This document shows, piece by piece, positions 7,632 to 17,473 of a DNA stretch of 64,000 nt (positions within the stretch are counted from its first letter, which is position 1; each line of letters opens with the position of its first letter). The notes under the pieces are model-generated. The model had not been told where the DNA came from. It saw only the letters and a list, made by a program, of their open reading frames with translations, and did not search any database. Location of the stretch: assembly GCA_022843805.1 (NCBI GenBank), contig JALHMY010000004.1:1-64000 (forward strand). The letters are read 5' to 3'. This stretch comes from Fuerstiella sp. GTDB taxonomy: Bacteria > Planctomycetota > Planctomycetia > Planctomycetales > Planctomycetaceae. A program made the translations under genes and the position numbers.

Positions 7632-8990
7632 TTAGCCGACGTTTGGACTCGCTGCCGACGAATCCCGATCACCCATTGATGTGCTCACACATGTGGCGAC
7701 CACCAGATCACCAACAACATTAATCAGTGTTCTGGACATATCCAGCAGTCGGTCAACTCCCAGAATAATGGCAATTCCATCTCCGGGTACTCCGACGGAC
7801 TTGAGAACTACGATGATCAGCGGAATTGAACCACCAGGAACTCCTGCAGTCCCCACGCCTGCAAGTATCGCCATCAGGACCACAGTGAATTGCTGGCCTG
7901 GACTGAGGTCAACTCCAAAGACCTGAGCAAGAAACAGCACCACCACCCCTTCAAACAGTGCAGTGCCATTCTGATTGCCAGTGGCGCCCACTGTCAGCAC
8001 AAAGTTGGAAGTTTCAGGTTTAAGGTGCAGCTGTTCCTGTGCGACCTTGAGTGACGTTGAAAGTGTTGCACTGGACGACGAGGTGCTGAAGGCCACAAAC
8101 ATGGCATCAGAAATATTTCTGAAAAACGCCACCGGCGAACGTCCTGCAAGCGTCTTCAGCACTACGGAATAGACCACAATCAACTGTATTGCGAGTCCTC
8201 CCAGCACGACACCCATAAACGCAGCCAGAGCTTTCAGAATCTCCAGCCCCATCGATGACGTAACGCTGAATACCAGGCAGCCAGCTCCCAGTGGTGCCAG
8301 TTTCAGTGCCCATCCGATAATTGTCATCGAAATTTCATAAAGTCCTCTCATCGTTCCCGTTAGCGCCGAGGTCTGTTCCAGCTTCATGGTGGCTGCGATG
8401 CCGCACATCAGCGCAAACACCATCACAGCCAGCATTCCGTTACCTTTGGAGGATCCGTCCACAGCGCCGGCCATTTCCTGAATCGGGTTCTCCGGCAGCA
8501 TATCGACAAGTGTCTGGCCCAGCGTTTTGGCCTGCTCGGCCTTCTTTACGCTGTCAATCGCCTTCCCCATATACTGTTCTGACAAAGTGGTCCGCGTTTC
8601 TTCAGAAATGGCAAGTCCTGGTTTGATGATATTCACCAGGGTAATACCGATCAGTACCGCAGAAAAGGAGAGAATGGCCGTGTAAAACAGGGTGGTCAGG
8701 CCAATACGCCCGAGCTTTCGCATATCTCCCACGTCAACCACTGCAAGAAACAATGCCGAAACGACGAGCGGAAGTACGACCATTTGCATCAGACGCAAAA
8801 ACAGTTTCCCGATCGGCTCGGCGACACTCACCATCGCCGCAACAAGTGACTCGCCCCCAGGGCCGCTTTGACGAATTTTGTGAGCCACAATGCCCAGAAC
8901 AATTCCCAGCACAAGTCCAATCAAAATGGCGGTGTGTCCGCCGCCCGATTTTACAGGCGTTTCGGATGTCTGGTTACCGAGCTTGGACAT
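7632..8990 (-). CDS. Dicarboxylate/amino acid:cation symporter (DAACS family), altered NMDGT motif
   Basis: A 452-residue membrane transporter of the glutamate/C4-dicarboxylate family (GltP/DctA-like). The serine-rich hairpin motif STSSSSATL lies near residue 302, the VPGGS tip of the second hairpin follows, and the TM8 ligand motif DRLLDMSRTLINVVGD keeps its acidic, Arg and Asn residues. The hallmark NMDGT sequence of TM7 reads NQNGT (residues 339-343), so the Met and Asp that help bind sodium in GltPh are changed. Substrate-site residues look intact, so transport is likely, but ion coupling may differ. The gene is monocistronic, and its neighbours give no substrate clue. Confidence 0.9.
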   Translation of the reverse strand: MSKLGNQTSETPVKSGGGHTAILIGLVLGIVLGIVAHKIRQSGPGGESLVAAMVSVAEPIGKLFLRLMQMVVLPLVVSALFLAVVDVGDMRKLGRIGLTTLFYTAILSFSAVLIGITLVNIIKPGLAISEETRTTLSEQYMGKAIDSVKKAEQAKTLGQTLVDMLPENPIQEMAGAVDGSSKGNGMLAVMVFALMCGIAATMKLEQTSALTGTMRGLYEISMTIIGWALKLAPLGAGCLVFSVTSSMGLEILKALAAFMGVVLGGLAIQLIVVYSVVLKTLAGRSPVAFFRNISDAMFVAFSTSSSSATLSTSLKVAQEQLHLKPETSNFVLTVGATGNQNGTALFEGVVVLFLAQVFGVDLSPGQQFTVVLMAILAGVGTAGVPGGSIPLIIVVLKSVGVPGDGIAIILGVDRLLDMSRTLINVVGDLVVATCVSTSMGDRDSSAASPNVG

Positions 8991-9060
8991 GTCTGCTGTC
9001 GCCTGAACAAATGCCGCATGAATCCAGCCTGAACAAAGCCGGGAGCTTTACGCTTTCGGA

Positions 9061-10335
9061 TCAGCTGTGGGTCCATGGCGAACGGTATTGGCGGTCCGTC
9101 ATCGCCTGTGCTTCAGCATCGCCAGTCATCGTCTCGGTCTTCGGATCCCACCGGACCGGTCGGCCCAGCCGGGCAACAATGCCTGCAAGATGACATACAG
9201 TCGCGGATCGGTGACCAGTTTCAACATCACAAATGGGAAGTTCGCGGCTGCGCATACAGTCAAGAAAATTCTTTGTGTGATCGCTGCTTCGATAGAGCTG
9301 AATCAGGCTGGATGAATCCAGGGGAGTTGTGGCAAGTTCCGGCGGGTCGGACTTCAGCTTTCCGCGAGTCACTTCAACGCGACCACGACTGCCGATAAAT
9401 GTTACGCCTTCCGGGATATCCTTCTGGCCCTGCCCAAGTATCAATTTTGTACCATTGGCGTAGGTATACGTGATGCGGCAGGTTTCTGTAACCTCATGAA
9501 CTTTTTGAGGATGAAATGTGGCCGTGCCTTCTGCTGCAATCGGCCCGCTGGAATCCATGTCCAGCGCCCACTGAGCGATATCGAGGTGATGGGCGCCAAA
9601 GTTTGTCATCTGTCCGCCCGAGTAGTCCCACCAGAATCGGAAATTGTAATGAACTCGCTTGCTGTTATAGGGCCGCAGCGGCGCAGGACCCAGCCACAGG
9701 TCGTAATTCAGTTCGGATGGTATCATCTCATCCGGTCCGATTGGCCCGGGATGATTGGGGTCAGGAATGCCGGCCAATACCTCTTTCACATCACCAATGA
9801 AGCCGTTTCTCACAAGCATGCAGGCTTTGCGAAACTCATCCGACGAACGCTGCTGAGACCCGGTCTGAACAATCCGCTGATTCTTCCTCGCTGCGTTCAC
9901 CATCCGCCGGCCTTCTGCAATAGTCAGGGTCAGCGGCTTTTCACAGTACACATCCTTGCCTGCATTGCACGCATCAATGGTCATTCGAGCGTGCCAGTGA
10001 TCAGGTGTGGTGATCACAACAGCATCGATGCCCTTCTGGTCAAGCAGCTCACGATAATCCTCAACCACCAGACATTTTGGGCCTCGATTTGCCACGACTG
10101 CGGCAGCATCGGACGCAACTTTGGAATCGACGTCACAGACGGCAGCCACATCCACGCCTGCATCCAGAAACCGCTTCAGGTTTCCGGATCCCTGGTTTCT
10201 CACTCCAATCGAAGCGACAGTGATCCGGTCATTCGCGCCAAAGACACGCCTCGGCAGAATCATGGGTGCCGCAAATGCAGATGCTGCAAGACTCGCTTTG
10301 CCAAGAAATGCACGACGACTTGTACGATCTGACAT
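9061..10335 (-). CDS. Exported Gfo/Idh/MocA-family oxidoreductase
   Basis: The protein has 424 residues. The N-terminus is a twin-arginine-type leader (SRRAFLGKASLAASAF). An NAD(P)-binding Rossmann segment follows (IGVRNQGSGN), then AAVCDVD and the EKPLTLT signature containing the conserved lysine. The C-terminal half is the GFO_IDH_MocA alpha/beta domain. Such proteins act on sugars or cyclitols with a tightly bound cofactor, and Tat export of the folded form fits that. Planctomycetes carry many paralogues and the substrate cannot be told from sequence. It appears monocistronic. Confidence 0.88.
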   Translation of the reverse strand: MSDRTSRRAFLGKASLAASAFAAPMILPRRVFGANDRITVASIGVRNQGSGNLKRFLDAGVDVAAVCDVDSKVASDAAAVVANRGPKCLVVEDYRELLDQKGIDAVVITTPDHWHARMTIDACNAGKDVYCEKPLTLTIAEGRRMVNAARKNQRIVQTGSQQRSSDEFRKACMLVRNGFIGDVKEVLAGIPDPNHPGPIGPDEMIPSELNYDLWLGPAPLRPYNSKRVHYNFRFWWDYSGGQMTNFGAHHLDIAQWALDMDSSGPIAAEGTATFHPQKVHEVTETCRITYTYANGTKLILGQGQKDIPEGVTFIGSRGRVEVTRGKLKSDPPELATTPLDSSSLIQLYRSSDHTKNFLDCMRSRELPICDVETGHRSATVCHLAGIVARLGRPVRWDPKTETMTGDAEAQAMTDRQYRSPWTHS

Positions 10336-10471
10336 TTTGTGACTCCTGTTTTTCGGCCCTGAAATTTATCGTCGGGAGTATCTCGCACCAGGGACCGACT
10401 TGCAAGCCGCCGAGCATTTCATCAGTCGGCCGAATGACGACTTAACGCGGGCTCTGCCGGTGACATTCACT

Positions 10472-11257
10472 TTACGTCAGCTTGTGTGCCATCCATTGCA
10501 CAGTATCCTCGTCAGCCGAATCCGTGTGTTCGAACTCCCGCTGATTCCTGTCACGTGAAACGAAAAGTACGGCTTTCCCTGATCTCAGGTTTGGCCGCAG
10601 ATGGCGACCGACATTCACGATGCCCGTCCGAATTTCCTTCACGTTGCCGGTGCGGCTCATTAAGTCGTAGTCCCACACATGAACATCACGCGACCAAAGC
10701 GTCTCGACTGGGACAACATCACATAAGTCATCCGGCCACTCGGCATGCTGCACAATGCGACCGTCATTCTGAGCGAAGCCAAGTCCCACAGCTGCAACCG
10801 CTCCGACCACTCCGTCCTCGGTTCCGCCCAGTCCGCAAAGAAACAGCCCATGCTCTGCTGCGAGCTCTCTCGCGAGCTTCTGCGTGACAATTTCCTTCTG
10901 GCATCGACGTCCAAATTCAGCGATTTCTGAAGATACGCGGCTCGCGATACAGAGTCCCGGATCACTGCCGGAAACGAACCAGTCATTCATTTCCCGGATC
11001 ACGGTTGCCGTCAAATGGTCTGTTTTCAAAGCGCTATCATGATTCCGTTCTGCACCATCACTGTCCCTGGACTCAAGTAAAATCGAAGCGGAGCCGTTTT
11101 TCGATGTGTAGGGAATGCGAGAATCATACAGCAGCTGATGACGTACAATTCGAATACATCGCCACTCAGCCGACAGAGTTCTCACAAGCCGCTTTGCCAG
11201 CTGATTCGTGCCCGGAGTGTCGACCGTGTCTGTATCGTCGATCCCGATGAGAATCAA
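10472..11257 (-). CDS. TiaS-like ferredoxin-fold protein with IDDTD motif
   Basis: The domain begins ILIGIDDTDT, the hallmark of the TiaS/DUF1743 group, in which the archaeal enzyme attaches agmatine to tRNA-Ile2 cytidine 34. A later segment, IPYTSKNGSA, also fits. The best start is TTG at 11255-11257, which overlaps the stop of the upstream membrane-protein gene (sequence TTGA), a classic coupling arrangement. This gives 261 residues, shorter than archaeal TiaS and without an evident zinc ribbon or OB fold. Bacteria normally use TilS for this tRNA, so the substrate here may be something else. Longer starts in this frame run into the neighbour and are unlikely. Confidence 0.7.
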   Translation of the reverse strand: MILIGIDDTDTVDTPGTNQLAKRLVRTLSAEWRCIRIVRHQLLYDSRIPYTSKNGSASILLESRDSDGAERNHDSALKTDHLTATVIREMNDWFVSGSDPGLCIASRVSSEIAEFGRRCQKEIVTQKLARELAAEHGLFLCGLGGTEDGVVGAVAAVGLGFAQNDGRIVQHAEWPDDLCDVVPVETLWSRDVHVWDYDLMSRTGNVKEIRTGIVNVGRHLRPNLRSGKAVLFVSRDRNQREFEHTDSADEDTVQWMAHKLT

Positions 11258-11910
11258 TGAGGCACCTCGGAAGTCGCGCCGGTATTGTTGTGTCGACCGG
11301 CTTTCGGACGTCCAAACAGAATCATGCCACTGATCAGACCGGCTGCCAGCCCACAGACCAGATAGGAAACTGACGCGCGAGCCAGCCATTCACCGAGTGG
11401 CCTGCCTCCCGCATGTTCCCATCCGACGGCTTTCGCCGCCCCTCGAACCAGCATCGCCAGCCCATTGCTTGTCAGCCCGGCAACCGCAAATGCCACATAC
11501 TGCCGCCAGCCTCCTTTCGTCTTTCGCAGTGCCAGATCCAGGATCGGCCCTGTCATGGCAAGACTGGTTAATGCCCCCAGCCCCATCGGTTCGGCCTTCA
11601 TGCTCTGAAGATCCACAACACGCAACAGCACACCCGAAACGAATGCCGTTCCCCCCATGACCGTTCCAGCTCCTCGACGTGGAACCAGCGCCAATCCAAT
11701 GGCAATGGGGAAGACAACTCGCAAAATCGCCTGTCCCGGAATTCCCCGAATGCCGGTGTTCAGAAAAGTTGATGACAATGCTGCAAGAATGCCAAAAGAT
11801 GCCAGAATTGCCCAGTCGCTGAGATCTGCCGAAGTTCGCTCTGACACAAGCCGGCGTACTCGTGATGTCGATACCAGACCTTCGTGCAGTGTCAAACTGA
11901 TGGATTTCAT
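11254..11910 (-). CDS. Multi-pass membrane protein, possible ECF-type S component
   Basis: About 218 residues with five or six hydrophobic helices and short loops (for example ILRVVFPIAIGLALVP and GTAFVSGVLLRVV). Size and look resemble substrate-binding S components of ECF vitamin transporters, but no diagnostic motif is present. The start at 11910 (MKSIS) is tentative, with no strong ribosome-binding site. Its stop overlaps the TTG start of the TiaS-like gene, so the two proteins are made together and may act on a shared substrate. Confidence 0.55.
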   Translation of the reverse strand: MKSISLTLHEGLVSTSRVRRLVSERTSADLSDWAILASFGILAALSSTFLNTGIRGIPGQAILRVVFPIAIGLALVPRRGAGTVMGGTAFVSGVLLRVVDLQSMKAEPMGLGALTSLAMTGPILDLALRKTKGGWRQYVAFAVAGLTSNGLAMLVRGAAKAVGWEHAGGRPLGEWLARASVSYLVCGLAAGLISGMILFGRPKAGRHNNTGATSEVPH

Positions 11911-12059
11911 TGATCGGACGGGGCCTTCACGGACAGTGGCTGATCTTCTGAACAACCATAGACGATGAGAGTCACAGAAGGTCAGTCGACAGAGGTAACA
12001 ACGCGAATTTCAGTTTTTGAAGCTGGCAGCAGATTCCTCACAGTCTCGTGCTGCGGATT

Positions 12060-13433
12060 TCAGCTAATCACTGCATGAGCCACGCTGCCATGGACGTCGG
12101 TCAGTCGGAAATCACGCCCCGAATAACGGAATGTCAGTTGTTCGTGATTGATCCCCATCAGATGCAGGATGGTCGCATGCAGATCATGCACGCTCATGCG
12201 ATTCTCAATCGCCTTCACACCCAGATCGTCAGTCGCTCCGTAAGTCATTCCACCGCGAATTCCACCGCCGGCAAGCCACATGCTGAACCCTGTTGCATGA
12301 TGGTTTCTGCCAGTGTCTCCCTGAGCTGTGGGAGTGCGACCAAATTCTCCGCCCCAGACAATCAGGGTCTCATCGAACAGACCACGAGCTTTCAGATCAT
12401 GAATCAGCGCCGCAATGGGCTGATCGCTTTTCAGTGCGTCGCGGCGATGGTCCATAATGTCGCCATGGGCATCCCATGGCTGTCCGCTTCCATAGTATAA
12501 CTGGACCATTCGTACCCCTCGCTCGACAAGTCGCCGTGCGATCAGACAGCCATCTGCAAACTCACCGCTTCCATAACCCTTTCGAGTCGTCTCCGTTTCA
12601 CGACTGATGTCAAATGCCTCCTGAGCATCTGTCTGCATTCGGTAGGCAATCTCCAGCGACTGGATTCGAGCTTCCAGCTGAGTGTCCTGAGGACGCTTCA
12701 GCAGATGGTCGTGATTCATTTTCTGCATCAGGTCCAGCAGTCGCCGCTGAGAACCGGTACTGACCGCCGAGTTTTTCAGATGCCCAATCACACGGGCCGG
12801 GTCAATGCTGGAATTATTGACATGCGTTCCCTGAAAAATGCCCGGCAGGAAACTGTTGGACCATAACGCCGGACCGACGACCGGCTTGCCGGGACACAAC
12901 ACCACAAAGCCCGGCAGATTCTGGTTCTCTGTTCCCAGTCCGTAGGTCAGCCATGACCCCAGACACGGACGGATCGGCTGCTGCGTTCCGGAATTCATCA
13001 TGAACAGCCCCGGCTCATGATTCGGGGTGCTGGTATACATTGAACGGACAACACAAATGTCGTCAATACACCGTCCGACATGCGGATACAGTTCACTGAC
13101 TTCGATACCGCTTTCTCCGTACTGTTTAAAGGTAAACGGAGAGGGCATGTAGTTTCCACCCGGTCCCGGCTTACCTGCCTGAGTCTTCAGCTCCGGCTTT
13201 GGATCAAATGTGTCCACATGAGACGGTCCGCCATTCATAAACAGAAAAATGACGTGTTTCGCCCGAGCCGGGAAATGCGAAGGCTTCGGGCTGAGTGGAT
13301 CAGCAGATATCGGCATCGCTGCGGTTTGCTGCTCTGCAGCACACACACCGGCAAGCCCGACCATGCCAAAACCGGCCGCAGTTCTCGAAAGTACATCACG
13401 TCGCGACACATACGGATTAATATTGCTGGCCAT
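12060..13433 (-). CDS. DUF1501 exported protein (sulfatase-like fold)
   Basis: The protein has 457 residues with a Tat-like leader (SRRDVLSRTAAGFGMVGLAG). The DUF1501 segments are in order: LFMNGGPSHVDTFDPKPEL, the central region holding QPWDAHGD, and WGGEFGRTPT. DUF1501 proteins share the alkaline-phosphatase/sulfatase fold but are uncharacterised. It lies 33 bp downstream of the PSCyt/DUF1549/DUF1553 gene on the same strand, a pairing seen throughout planctomycetes. The two products probably work together in the periplasm, perhaps in polysaccharide or sulfate-ester breakdown. Confidence 0.92.
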   Translation of the reverse strand: MASNINPYVSRRDVLSRTAAGFGMVGLAGVCAAEQQTAAMPISADPLSPKPSHFPARAKHVIFLFMNGGPSHVDTFDPKPELKTQAGKPGPGGNYMPSPFTFKQYGESGIEVSELYPHVGRCIDDICVVRSMYTSTPNHEPGLFMMNSGTQQPIRPCLGSWLTYGLGTENQNLPGFVVLCPGKPVVGPALWSNSFLPGIFQGTHVNNSSIDPARVIGHLKNSAVSTGSQRRLLDLMQKMNHDHLLKRPQDTQLEARIQSLEIAYRMQTDAQEAFDISRETETTRKGYGSGEFADGCLIARRLVERGVRMVQLYYGSGQPWDAHGDIMDHRRDALKSDQPIAALIHDLKARGLFDETLIVWGGEFGRTPTAQGDTGRNHHATGFSMWLAGGGIRGGMTYGATDDLGVKAIENRMSVHDLHATILHLMGINHEQLTFRYSGRDFRLTDVHGSVAHAVIS

Positions 13434-13466
13434 CTGCTGTTTCCTAATTTTCAGTTCACCTGAGTT

Positions 13467-16400
13467 TCAGTCTACGTAGGCAAATTCGTTTGTGCCCAGC
13501 ATCGCCAGACAGTACTGCTCCAGCGGTGAAAGCGTATCACCCGCTGCACTGTGTGTTCCAGCCAGAAAATCGAGCGCCGCATGCCGCTCGTCATCTGCTG
13601 GTTCCCGACAATAAAGCAATGCATAGGTACGCTGGATTCGTTCATCGTCAGTAGATGCTTCACGCTCCAGTCGCGATGCGAGTGCCTTCGCCTGAGCAAT
13701 CATAAAGTCACTGTTCAGAACAAACAGCTGCTGTAGCGGAACTGTCGTCACACTGCGTTCTCCGGCTGTAATGTTCGGATCCGGAAAATCAAAGAGTCGC
13801 AGCAGATCGTTCAGACGATGTCGACTCACGTAACCGTACAGCGTACGTCGACGATGACTATCGTTCAGCTCGGATGACGGACCACCAACGTCAGCGTTGA
13901 GCTGGCCTGAAACGGACAGCACGGCATCCCGCCACGGTTCAACTTCCAGTCGACGACGATTCATTCGCCACAACAGCCGATTTTCCGGATCAGTTTCCTG
14001 ACCAGCCGGGTCTCCGGTACTGCTTTGCTGCCAGGCAGCGGACAACAGAATTTGTCGATGCAGTCTTTTGAGTGACCAGCCCGATTCCATCATCTCCACT
14101 GCCAGAAAATCGAGCAGTTCCGGATGGCTTGGCCGTTCGCCCAGCTGGCCAAAATTCCCAAGTGTTCGCACCAGGCCATATCCAAAATGTCCGGCCCAGA
14201 TACGATTGGCCATCACTCGGGCAGTCAGCGGATTCTCCGGCGAAGTTAATGCATCGGCCAGTTCTGCCCGGCCACTTCCCGTTGACGCAAACGGTCGTCG
14301 CTCACCTGATGTGAGAATTGCAGGCAATGCTCGCGGTGCAGTGTCTCCGTGCTTCTTTGGATCACCGGCCAGATAGACTTTCAAATCGCGTCCACTTCCA
14401 TCCATCAGAGAATGAGCCATTGTGATCGTGATGGCGGCAGCTGTCTTCTCGCGCTGTTTCAGTTCGTCCTTCAGAGAGGCGAGTGTCGATGCCGGTTCGC
14501 CTTCCAGAAGCGAATCAATCTGATCGGGAGCCAGTCCCAGCACGCCGCGATCATCAAACATCTCGGACAACAGCGTCGCCTGTACGCGACGCTTTGCCTG
14601 TTCAGCCTCCGGCAGCTCACTCAGTGGTACAGCCGCTGTTCGCCGGGCTTCATCCGACGGCGTTACGGAGTACTCAATCCTCGCGCCAGACAATACGGCA
14701 TGATCGCTGCTGATCGTGTTCTCTGAGTCGGAAAGCTGTGCGCCCGTCACAACAATCGTCAGATATCGGGCTGTCGCTTCGATCGGAACATCAAACGACA
14801 CGAATTGACCGTCCGACAGAATGGGTGGATTTGTCACGCCCTGAAAATAGTACACCTTGTCGTTTTCTGCGATCTTCGCAGGCTTGCCATTGAGGTATCC
14901 GGCGATCACCGCATCGAAGACATTCGAACGCTGATGAGCCTTCGACAAAATTACTCCGATATGAACACTGGAACCGTTGCCAAAAGAATCATCATTGATT
15001 CCTGCCCGATCCACTCGAAACACCATCGACTGATCCGCAGGTATCAGTCCCGAGCGACGGATTTCTTCAAGGTCAAACGTAATCAGGGCGTTGGCATGCA
15101 TTCCAATGCCCTGTTCAGTTCGACCGATATGAGCGTCACACTTTTGCCCGAGCGTTCGCAGACCACCTTCTGAAGACCAGCCGTCATTTGTGATCTGACC
15201 ATGCTGTCTGGTATCACTTCCCAGTGAAGTAAAGTCAAAATGGATTCCTTCCGCGATCTGAGTCGAGCGACCCCAGCCCTGCACGACCCTGTTAACCCCG
15301 AGACTGTTGCCAGTGGCGGACGATTTGAATGGGTCCGATGTGACAGCCGATGACAGTGACGCCCCCTTGCGATCGTCAAACAGATTCCCGAGCGGAATTA
15401 CGCCCGGCTCGACCTGCACTCGATCCTCGGCCGAGACAAACGCATAGCTGTCACCGAACTGACTCAGCAGCGTCCCACGTTCACTGATGAGTTGTTCCAC
15501 GTCCTTCTGCAGCTGTCGGGCGACCTCGGACAATCCTGCGTCGGTCGCGACATCGCTGCCTTCTTCGGCAACACCGGCACCAGAGCTGTTCTTTCGAAAT
15601 TCCCGCCAGCCGTTCAAATATGGTCGATCGCTGCCAATGGCTCCGGAGCCGGATTCCTCAGTGAGCCACGCCAGCCAGCGTTCCAGCAGCTCCCGATTCA
15701 ATCCGGCATCCTTTGCAATTTTGTCAAGTCGCTTCCGTTCCGGTTTTCCCTCACCCTTCGCCTGCGATTTCAGAATCCTGTACGCCGCCTGCATGTAGTC
15801 GGGAATTTTGCTGGTGAGCTTCAGTCTCGCGGCCGGAGCATGTTCTGTAAGCAGCCGGCTGATGTGAAGCTGCTGATCCTGTACGGCCTGGTCAGCCACA
15901 CGACGCGCCTGCACCATATCGTCAGAGACGGACGGGAGTTCACGGTATTCAGAACTTGCAAAAATCCCGGCGAGCCCATAGTAGTCGGTCATCGAAATGG
16001 GATCGTATTTGTGGTCATGACATCGGGCACAGGAAACCGTCAGTGCCTGAGTCCCACGCATCAGCGTATCGATGCGGTCATCCCATTCATCCGCCAGTGC
16101 CTTATCCTGTTCGCCATTGTCCTGATAGTAAACCGGTCCCAGTGCGAACAGACCAGTGGCAGCTCTGTGGCGCCAGGGCTGATCTCCCCCCAACTGCTCA
16201 CCAGCGATCTGCAGACGCAAAAACTGATCGTAGGGCATATCGTCATTGAATGCCTGAACGACCCAGTCGCGATAAAGATATCCCTGCGGATAAACTCGTG
16301 CCTTGAACGTGTGTGCCTGGTCTTCTGCGTATCGTGCAAGATCCAGCCAGTAGCGAGCCCACCGTTCGCCATAGTGCGGCGAGGCGAGCAAATCGTCAAT

Positions 16401-17147
16401 CACTTTCTCAAAAGCAGACTCCGACGAATCCAGCACAAACGCCTCAACCACCTTTGGTTCCGGTGGCAGACCCGTCAGATCAAACCAGGCTCTGCGAATC
16501 AGAGTTCGACGATCGGCTGGCGGTGCTGGTTTTAGCTGTTTCTGCTCCAGCGCATGCAGAACAAAACGATCAATATCATTGTTGGGCCAGCTGACGTCTG
16601 CAACAGCTGGTACCGTTGGACGAACAGGTTTTTGAAATGCCCAGAATTCCAGCCCCTTCTGATAATTGACCTCTGTCGAACGTTTTGGAACTCCCGCATC
16701 AGTTCTCGGATCAGGTGCACCCATCTGTATCCAGTGTTCGAAATCATCAATCACCGATTCAGGCAGTTTTCCCTGAGGCGGCATTTCAAGACCATCATAG
16801 CGCAGAGCACTCAACAGCAGGCTCTCGCTCGTCTTGCCAGGAACAACGGCCGGACCTGAATCACCACCCTGACGAATGCTCGCCCGGTGATCCAGACGGA
16901 AATTCCCCTTCGGCACACTTGAATCGCCCGCGTGACACTCATAACAGTGTGCGACGAGCACCGGGCGAATCTTTGATTCAAAAAATTCAGTCTGCTCTGC
17001 GGTCAGCAGCTCCTCTGAATCTGACGATGCTTTCGTAACGCCCTGAAGCACTACGGTCTGGAGCACAATGATCGGAAGTAACATCATTGCGAACTGCAGC
17101 GGAGCTAACTGCAACGGAGCCAGGCGATACCGTGGAACACACTTCAT
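13467..17147 (-). CDS. PSCyt1/DUF1549/DUF1553 planctomycete protein with cytochrome c motif
   Basis: The protein has 1226 residues. A hydrophobic signal segment is followed by a planctomycete cytochrome c domain with one CxxCH haem motif (HCYECH, C68-H72). DUF1549 follows (from about residue 190, WPNNDIDRFVLHAL). A central carbohydrate-binding-like region comes next (about 570-800), and the C-terminus is DUF1553, with LTARVMANRIWAGHFGYGLV. The haem suggests a redox role in the periplasm, but the function of the family is unknown. It is the first gene of a two-gene unit with DUF1501. The start at 17147 precedes a plausible signal peptide. The 326 bp upstream are a divergent promoter region with no gene. 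Confidence 0.92.
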   Translation of the reverse strand: MKCVPRYRLAPLQLAPLQFAMMLLPIIVLQTVVLQGVTKASSDSEELLTAEQTEFFESKIRPVLVAHCYECHAGDSSVPKGNFRLDHRASIRQGGDSGPAVVPGKTSESLLLSALRYDGLEMPPQGKLPESVIDDFEHWIQMGAPDPRTDAGVPKRSTEVNYQKGLEFWAFQKPVRPTVPAVADVSWPNNDIDRFVLHALEQKQLKPAPPADRRTLIRRAWFDLTGLPPEPKVVEAFVLDSSESAFEKVIDDLLASPHYGERWARYWLDLARYAEDQAHTFKARVYPQGYLYRDWVVQAFNDDMPYDQFLRLQIAGEQLGGDQPWRHRAATGLFALGPVYYQDNGEQDKALADEWDDRIDTLMRGTQALTVSCARCHDHKYDPISMTDYYGLAGIFASSEYRELPSVSDDMVQARRVADQAVQDQQLHISRLLTEHAPAARLKLTSKIPDYMQAAYRILKSQAKGEGKPERKRLDKIAKDAGLNRELLERWLAWLTEESGSGAIGSDRPYLNGWREFRKNSSGAGVAEEGSDVATDAGLSEVARQLQKDVEQLISERGTLLSQFGDSYAFVSAEDRVQVEPGVIPLGNLFDDRKGASLSSAVTSDPFKSSATGNSLGVNRVVQGWGRSTQIAEGIHFDFTSLGSDTRQHGQITNDGWSSEGGLRTLGQKCDAHIGRTEQGIGMHANALITFDLEEIRRSGLIPADQSMVFRVDRAGINDDSFGNGSSVHIGVILSKAHQRSNVFDAVIAGYLNGKPAKIAENDKVYYFQGVTNPPILSDGQFVSFDVPIEATARYLTIVVTGAQLSDSENTISSDHAVLSGARIEYSVTPSDEARRTAAVPLSELPEAEQAKRRVQATLLSEMFDDRGVLGLAPDQIDSLLEGEPASTLASLKDELKQREKTAAAITITMAHSLMDGSGRDLKVYLAGDPKKHGDTAPRALPAILTSGERRPFASTGSGRAELADALTSPENPLTARVMANRIWAGHFGYGLVRTLGNFGQLGERPSHPELLDFLAVEMMESGWSLKRLHRQILLSAAWQQSSTGDPAGQETDPENRLLWRMNRRRLEVEPWRDAVLSVSGQLNADVGGPSSELNDSHRRRTLYGYVSRHRLNDLLRLFDFPDPNITAGERSVTTVPLQQLFVLNSDFMIAQAKALASRLEREASTDDERIQRTYALLYCREPADDERHAALDFLAGTHSAAGDTLSPLEQYCLAMLGTNEFAYVD

Positions 17148-17473
17148 TGTTCACAATGCCTGAAGAGGAGAAGGTAAGTGGTGAGGGGCGAGGACGAAGA
17201 GTATAGCACCAGCAATTTGAGAATTGCGAGCAGAGAATCACGAATTTAGGTGTCTGAAAGATGAGTGACTGACCCCGGAATTTGCCTCCCGGTCAGTGGG
17301 CGAGCAGCCGAACATGCCTGTACAACAGTCGGCCAGCGAATGATTCGGATCAGACAGGGCAATCGCCACCTGACTTGAATCTGCTCAGGATCCCGGCTAA
17401 TCAGTCAGTGCAGGGCTGAGAAGCTCTCGCGTCGCTGACGGCATAACGTCCCTCTTCTTCAAGGAATCAGACG

